Source: UBA5109 sp965662565 (GTDB taxonomy: Bacteria; Pseudomonadota; Gammaproteobacteria; Pseudomonadales; Pseudohongiellaceae). From it: 8,587 nucleotides of DNA. Shown one piece after another: positions 5,876-8,587 of the stretch (its first letter is position 1; each line of letters opens with the position of its first letter). Below the pieces are notes generated by a model. That model was not told the DNA's origin and did no database searches. It saw nothing but the letters and a program-made list of their open reading frames with translations. The DNA lies in assembly GCA_965662565.1 (NCBI GenBank), contig CBFIHS010000062.1, forward strand, positions 1 to 8,587, written 5' to 3'. The translations under genes were made by a program, and so were the position numbers.

Positions 5876-5909
5876 GAAATGAATATGAAAAAACCTGAAT
5901 TTATAATGC
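5841..5909. repeat. Pair of 13-bp direct repeats, 56 bases apart
   Basis: GAATTTATAATGC occurs at 5841-5853 and again at 5897-5909. The match extends imperfectly on both sides (CC-x before and GAT-x-C after). One copy lies in the end of the small ORF and the other in the inner part of the candidate attC at 5862-5962. The pair may record a local duplication or an insertion scar. Confidence 0.6.
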
Positions 5910-5962
5910 AAGATCCGAATAATAATTATGATGCGACAAGCACCATAAATTGACTGTTATGT
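5862..5962 (+). other. Candidate attC recombination site, degenerate (attC-1)
   Basis: The right end GTTATGT (5956-5962) is the junction from which the next cassette begins. The left end CTTTAAC (5862-5868) supplies the AAC half. AAC pairs with GTT, then GTTAA (5871-5875) pairs with TTGAC (5950-5954) with one G-T wobble and one bulged A at 5870. The length, about 101 bases, is normal for attC. The R boxes agree only in the AAC/GTT core and the inner part shows no clear hairpin, so support is moderate at best. Confidence 0.35.
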
Positions 5963-6529
5963 GTTAATCCAAATTTTGAGAATCTAAATGGCTGACATAG
6001 ATTGGAAAAGTTATATTGGAATGGCAACAGGTGTTTTTGGTGCTGTTTTAAGTGGCATAAGCTATAGAAAATCTAATAGTGTAGTAAGGACGCAAATGCG
6101 CTTAGATCTTAAGAAAAAACATAGTGATCTCGGTTCACTAATTCAGAATGCTAAAGAGTCAATTGAAAGTGCAATTGGTAGTAAAAGAAATATAGATGCC
6201 GCAACTGGACGGTTGGGAACCGGGGGCATAAACAATGGATCAAAGAAGCGGAAAGTGCTAGGAGTAGGATTCAAAGTATAGAGTCTTCGTATCCCATTCA
6301 AGGAAAAAAAATAGACAAAATGAACATGAAGGAATTAGAAGAGCATCTTCATAATGTTCATAACTTAACTCGATCAGCGAACGAACTAAGGGATAAATAT
6401 GAAAAGTCAATGCAGGGTGATGCACCTAGGGCCGAAAAAAAAAAGGGAAGAGACGTTGGCGTCAATTAGAAACACATAATAAACTGTTAAACGAAGTGCT
6501 GGCTAAAGTCAGCACGGACTCGCAAAGCG
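5957..6529 (+). mobile_element. Probable decayed integron gene cassette
   Basis: Bounded by two identical GTTATGT core-like sequences (5956-5962 and 6529-6535), where integron recombination would cut after the G. It holds one gene, frameshifted twice, on the plus strand and ends in a poorly formed attC. The single-gene content, gene orientation and short leader (about 30 bases before the ATG) are cassette-like. Gene and site both look eroded, suggesting an old, immobile cassette. Confidence 0.45.
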
Positions 6530-6537
6530 TTATGTGA
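5988..6537 (+). pseudogene. Frameshifted small membrane-anchored coiled-coil protein gene
   Basis: I do not recognise the family. The first frame reads MADIDWKSYIGMATGVFGAV, with a likely membrane helix at residues 8-26, then a basic, charged helical stretch. It stops being protein-like at the five-G run (6222-6226) and would end at 6281. Coding continues in the -1 frame from 6227 (HKQWIKEAESARSRIQSIES, then KELEEHLHNVHNLTRSANEL) to the ten-A run at 6435-6444. It then moves to -1 again (RRWRQLETHNKLLNEVLAKV) and ends at TGA 6535-6537 inside the attC core. Restoring one G and one A gives about 183 residues. Both lesions are single-base losses in homopolymers, so assembly error, true decay or slippage are all possible. 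Confidence 0.72.
6474..6535 (+). other. Candidate degenerate attC site (attC-2)
   Basis: ACATAA (6474-6479) pairs with TTATGT (6530-6535), and an inner hairpin GTGCTGGC (6497-6504) pairs with GTCAGCAC (6509-6516) with one G-T wobble. The outer arms flank unpaired stretches of 17 and 13 bases, longer than in a standard attC. The left R box reads ACATAAT where ACATAAC is expected, one change that would break the AAC half of the core. This fits an inactivated site at the end of a decayed cassette. Confidence 0.42.
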
Positions 6538-7005
6538 ATATGGAAATCTCATGCGATATTTAATTTTTGCTACCTTGCTCGCCATTTCTTCGCCTGCACT
6601 GGCATTTGATGATTTCAAATGTCTAATAAAAGATGCATTTGAACTTAAGGATAATGGGATTCTAGATCACCAATCTGAAATGATGACCACCTACATAGGA
6701 AAAGAATTTTCTGTCGATCGCCAAACAGGAATAATAACCGGCGCAAACTTGAGTAATACCATGTCAGGCCAAATGCCGTCAGTCCAAGATAATTTACCGA
6801 GTGAAAATAGTTTCAGAGCGACAACTGTTTACACTCATACTGTTGATTATTTAGAAATTAGACAATTCGTTGCGGAGAAGGATAAACCATTCTTTTATAA
6901 GGGAGCATTCGGAGTAATGCTCTCAGGGACATGCGTGCTATTCTAGATTCACATAACAATCGCATGCAGTCGGACGTAACAAAGCTCAGCCGCTGATGCG
7001 GGACG
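6530..7005 (+). mobile_element. Integron gene cassette encoding a small exported protein
   Basis: A compact 476-base unit: a short leader, a single plus-strand gene (6551-6946), then an attC-like site four bases after the stop. The left boundary is the core GTTATGT (cut after G6529) and the right boundary is GTTAGAT (cut after G7005). When circularised, the site's right R box would become GTTATGT, the exact complement of its own left R box ACATAAC (6951-6957). This is the expected signature of a genuine cassette. No integrase or attI is in the window. Confidence 0.72.
6551..6946 (+). CDS. Small exported protein of unknown function, cassette-encoded
   Basis: A 131-residue protein with a clear Sec signal peptide, MRYLIFATLLAISSPALA, cleaved before FDDFKC, so it is periplasmic or secreted. 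Two cysteines, C24 and C128, lie near the two ends of the mature chain and could form one disulfide. The middle contains FSVDRQTGIITGANLSN, a pattern I associate from memory with small hypothetical proteins in Vibrio-type integron cassettes; this is unverified. There is no enzyme motif and no lipobox. The start is the only ATG that gives an intact signal peptide; GGAA at 6542-6545 is a weak ribosome-binding site, as is common in cassettes. It is read in the usual orientation with its attC directly downstream. Confidence 0.8.
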   Translation: MRYLIFATLLAISSPALAFDDFKCLIKDAFELKDNGILDHQSEMMTTYIGKEFSVDRQTGIITGANLSNTMSGQMPSVQDNLPSENSFRATTVYTHTVDYLEIRQFVAEKDKPFFYKGAFGVMLSGTCVLF

Positions 7006-7011
7006 TTAGAT
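6951..7011 (+). other. attC recombination site (attC-3)
   Basis: Left R box ACATAAC (6951-6957), spacer AAT, L arm CGCATGCAG (6961-6969) continuing TCGG; right side CCGCTG (6990-6995), ATGCG (6996-7000), spacer GGAC, R box GTTAGAT (7005-7011), which fits GTTRRRY. Pairs are AAC/GTT, CGCAT/ATGCG, CAG/CTG and CGG/CCG, with a bulged G at 6966 and a bulged T at 6970 on the same arm, opposite no base. Unpaired spacers between R and L and bulged bases on one arm are the structural features that IntI integrases recognise. The 61-base length matches short attC sites such as those of aadA cassettes. Confidence 0.78.
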
Positions 7012-7027
7012 AACTCACCTGAACAAA

Positions 7028-7618
7028 ATGAATTCCAAACGAGAACATTGCGACAATTGTTTACGCCCCCTGAAGCTTTGCTACTGCCATTTGATCACAG
7101 AGCTAGCTAACAGCTGGGCAATTCACTTAATACAACATAAGCAAGAACAAAAGCATCCGCTTGGCACAGCTAGAATCGCACAATTGGCGCTGAGTAAAAT
7201 TCACACCTTTCCAATTGAAGATAAGGCTGTTTTCTCTTTTCAAGAAGAAAAAACTTCAGCATGGGAAAATGCTGTTTTGATTTACCCAGATAAACAAAGC
7301 AAAGACATCTCAGAGCTTTCCGGTCAGGCTCCTCGCCCCTTACTATTTATCGATGCCACCTGGAAAAAAAGCACAGCAATATTACTCAGTTCACCCGAGC
7401 TGCAGGCGCTTCCTAAATACAGCTTTAGCTCGGAAGCAGCACCTCGCTATCTCATTCGTAAAGCCGCTAAAGCTAACTATTATTCAACATTGGAATCAAT
7501 TTGTTTGGTCTTAGCCAGTTTGGAGAAGGAGCCAGAGAAGTACGAGAAACTACTGGAAGTAATGGACTGGATGGTTGCTCAACAAATTAACTTCATCGAT
7601 AAGAATACTAAGCGCTAA
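7028..7618 (+). CDS. DTW-domain protein, probable tRNA-uridine aminocarboxypropyltransferase (TapT-like)
   Basis: The DTW family includes E. coli TapT (YfiP), which transfers the 3-amino-3-carboxypropyl group of SAM to uridine 47 of tRNA (acp3U). The 196-residue protein has the N-terminal zinc-type C8-x2-C11-x6-C18-x-C20 cluster, a conserved HPLGTARIA segment (residues 43-51) and the signature D109-A-T-W112, with Ala in place of the usual Gly or Thr. These are followed by SSPELQALPKYSF, the YLIRKAAKAN block and YYSTLESICLVLASLE. All expected blocks are intact. The start lies 16 bases past the attC core, with no clear ribosome-binding site, so it is either the first backbone gene beyond the cassette stretch or a cassette gene itself; no attC is seen downstream. 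Confidence 0.88.
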   Translation: MNSKREHCDNCLRPLKLCYCHLITELANSWAIHLIQHKQEQKHPLGTARIAQLALSKIHTFPIEDKAVFSFQEEKTSAWENAVLIYPDKQSKDISELSGQAPRPLLFIDATWKKSTAILLSSPELQALPKYSFSSEAAPRYLIRKAAKANYYSTLESICLVLASLEKEPEKYEKLLEVMDWMVAQQINFIDKNTKR

Positions 7619-7626
7619 GCCCTGTT

Positions 7627-7676
7627 AATAAGCCACTCTTATTGCTTATTCCCACTCCATAGCGGAGCTATATTTT
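7627..7676 (+). terminator. Weak tandem hairpins after the DTW gene, possible terminator
   Basis: AATAAGC (7627-7633) pairs perfectly with GCTTATT (7644-7650) across a ten-base loop. It is followed by ATAGC (7659-7663) pairing with GCTAT (7667-7671) over GGA, then ATTTT (7672-7676). Only the second stem has a T-rich tail, and at 5 bp it is short. This is the most plausible place for transcription to stop. Confidence 0.35.
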
Positions 7677-7679
7677 AGA

Positions 7680-8033
7680 CTATGAAAACAATGGGTTAAA
7701 GATACTTTCAGCAGGTTTATAACTCGTTTGTAAATCCAATCAATTATCTAGTTTCTTTGAGCGCCAACAGTCTCCCAATGTTTTCAGTGGCTTACTCCTA
7801 AAACTGTTACAAACCTTGTAAGCCCCTTCGTCCACTATATTTGTCGCAGCAAGCAAAGGTCCTCAATCAACCTTATTTCCATCAACTGGCATCCAACGCT
7901 CTGCACGAGGACTGTTTTTTGTCAGAGCAATCTTGCGTGACAAGGGAAAAACGCACAGACTAATTTCACGCATTGCTAGTTCAGACCAGTAACTTCATTC
8001 GATAGGAGGCGCGATTGTCTCACCAAGCAAATT
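7680..8033 (-). pseudogene. Possible relic coding frame interrupted by three TGA codons
   Basis: I do not recognise a family. On the minus strand one frame is free of TAA and TAG from 8033 to 7683 (117 codons) but carries TGA at 7997-7995, 7865-7863 and 7742-7740, before a TAG at 7682-7680. Segments read NLLGETIAPPIE, then SYWSELAMREISLCVFPLSR onward, then GPLLAATNIVDEGAYKV onward, then LDLQTSYKPAESIFNPLFS. Each TGA would restore to tryptophan by one change. Functional genes here use TGA as stop (madL, madM), so recoding is not implied. This may be a degraded gene or chance. The rest of 7619-8089 holds only the weak hairpins and a doubtful 24-codon frame. Confidence 0.25.
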
Positions 8034-8089
8034 TTACAGACTTAGTAACCGATCAAACAGTAATCGACCCTGCGGTGCTCAATGCTTAA

Positions 8090-8587
8090 CTATTTTAGCG
8101 CTGAGTAAAGCCACATATCGCACCACTCCCCCTTAGTATAAGTCGCCTGCTTAACTCGCCTTCCAATCGCATGCCGAGCTTCTCGGCTAAGCGAGCTGAC
8201 TCCGCATTTCGAGTAGCAATTTTGGCTACGAGGCGGTGGATGCTGGATAAACTAAGCAAATGACCCAGAAACGCCTAAGTCGCTTCAAACGCTAAACCTT
8301 GTCGCCAGAAATGACGACTAGTCGCCCAGCCGACATCAGCGGTTTTATCTGGTAGCGACCGCAATGTAGCGTTGGACTGGCCAATTATTCTACCTGAAGC
8401 TTTCAATTCCCAGCCCAACACAACAGAGTCTCCTTCCTGATGATGCGCCATTGGGAGAACTAAGTATTGTTCAATGGCAGAACGAACGGATTCGAGAGAT
8501 CGAGGCTCCCAGGGGATGTAACGTACGACTATCTCATCGCTGTGGTATTCAAGTAAATCATCAGCATCGTCCTGCGACAGAGGACGC
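8090..8587 (-). pseudogene. RimJ/RimL-type GNAT N-acetyltransferase pseudogene, 5' end beyond the window
   Basis: The minus strand from the right edge reads RPLSQDDADDLLEYHSDEIV, then VRYIPWEPRSLESVRSAI, GWELKASGRIIGQSN and DVGWATSRHFWRQGLAFEAT. These are typical of the Acetyltransf_3 group, with RQGLA as the acetyl-CoA-binding loop. It then meets a TAG (8277-8275) and continues in frame as AFLGHLLSLSSIHRLVAKIA and NAESARLAEKLGMRLEGEL, the standard C-terminal half. Near 8131-8134 one base is lost: the expected C-terminus KGEWCDMWLYSALK is found in the -1 frame, ending at TAG 8092-8090. With a nonsense codon and a frameshift in the catalytic domain it should be non-functional. Intact relatives acetylate N-terminal amines of ribosomal proteins or small molecules; no specific substrate can be given. 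Confidence 0.85.

Noticed and set aside
8015..8089. 24-codon plus-strand frame (TTG start) preceded by AGGAGG at 8004-8009
   Set aside because: The ribosome-binding site is good, but the start codon is TTG, the frame is very short and it lies in otherwise decayed sequence; not enough to call a gene.

Overview
The window looks like a chromosomal segment from a free-living, probably marine gammaproteobacterium of moderately low GC. The supporting content is a CynT-like carbonic anhydrase paired with a SulP transporter, a TorF-type porin behind a sigma-54/NtrC promoter, a MadL/MadM malonate carrier, TadA and a DTW-domain tRNA-modification protein. No genus can be named from the sequence alone. 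The left half is compact and intact; the right half (about 5500 onward) is accessory and partly decayed.

Left region (1-2744): the 5' end of a LysR-type regulator gene on the minus strand diverges from a beta-carbonic anhydrase and a SulP/SLC26 anion transporter with a C-terminal STAS domain. These two are probably one transcript ending at a hairpin terminator. The pair reads as an inorganic-carbon (bicarbonate/CO2) handling module under the divergent regulator.

Middle region (2745-5475): a textbook NtrC site with a weaker second copy, plus a consensus sigma-54 promoter, lie upstream of a TorF-family porin, suggesting that the porin is induced by nitrogen limitation. The porin converges on a minus-strand madL-madM-tadA run. 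The convergent genes share one bidirectional terminator that contains the last codons and stop of tadA.

Right region (5476-8587): a 9-bp inverted repeat and a tandem 11-bp repeat precede a 44-codon ORF. Then comes an integron-cassette-like stretch. The best supported cassette is 6530-7005: it encodes a small exported protein and ends in a 61-bp attC-like site whose left R box is an exact complement of the cassette's own 5' end. Upstream is an older-looking cassette whose gene carries two -1 frameshifts at homopolymers and whose attC is degenerate. No integrase is visible, so this may be a cluster of attC sites lacking an integrase, or the edge of a larger array. An intact DTW-domain (TapT-like) gene starts 16 bases after the last attC. 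The segment ends with about 470 bases of non-coding or decayed sequence and a minus-strand RimJ/RimL-type GNAT acetyltransferase pseudogene with one stop and one frameshift, cut by the window edge.

The most notable points are the NtrC/sigma-54 control of the porin, the integrase-less cassette stretch next to a housekeeping-type tRNA-modification gene, and the helically phased 11-bp repeats. I do not see a clear new multi-gene system.
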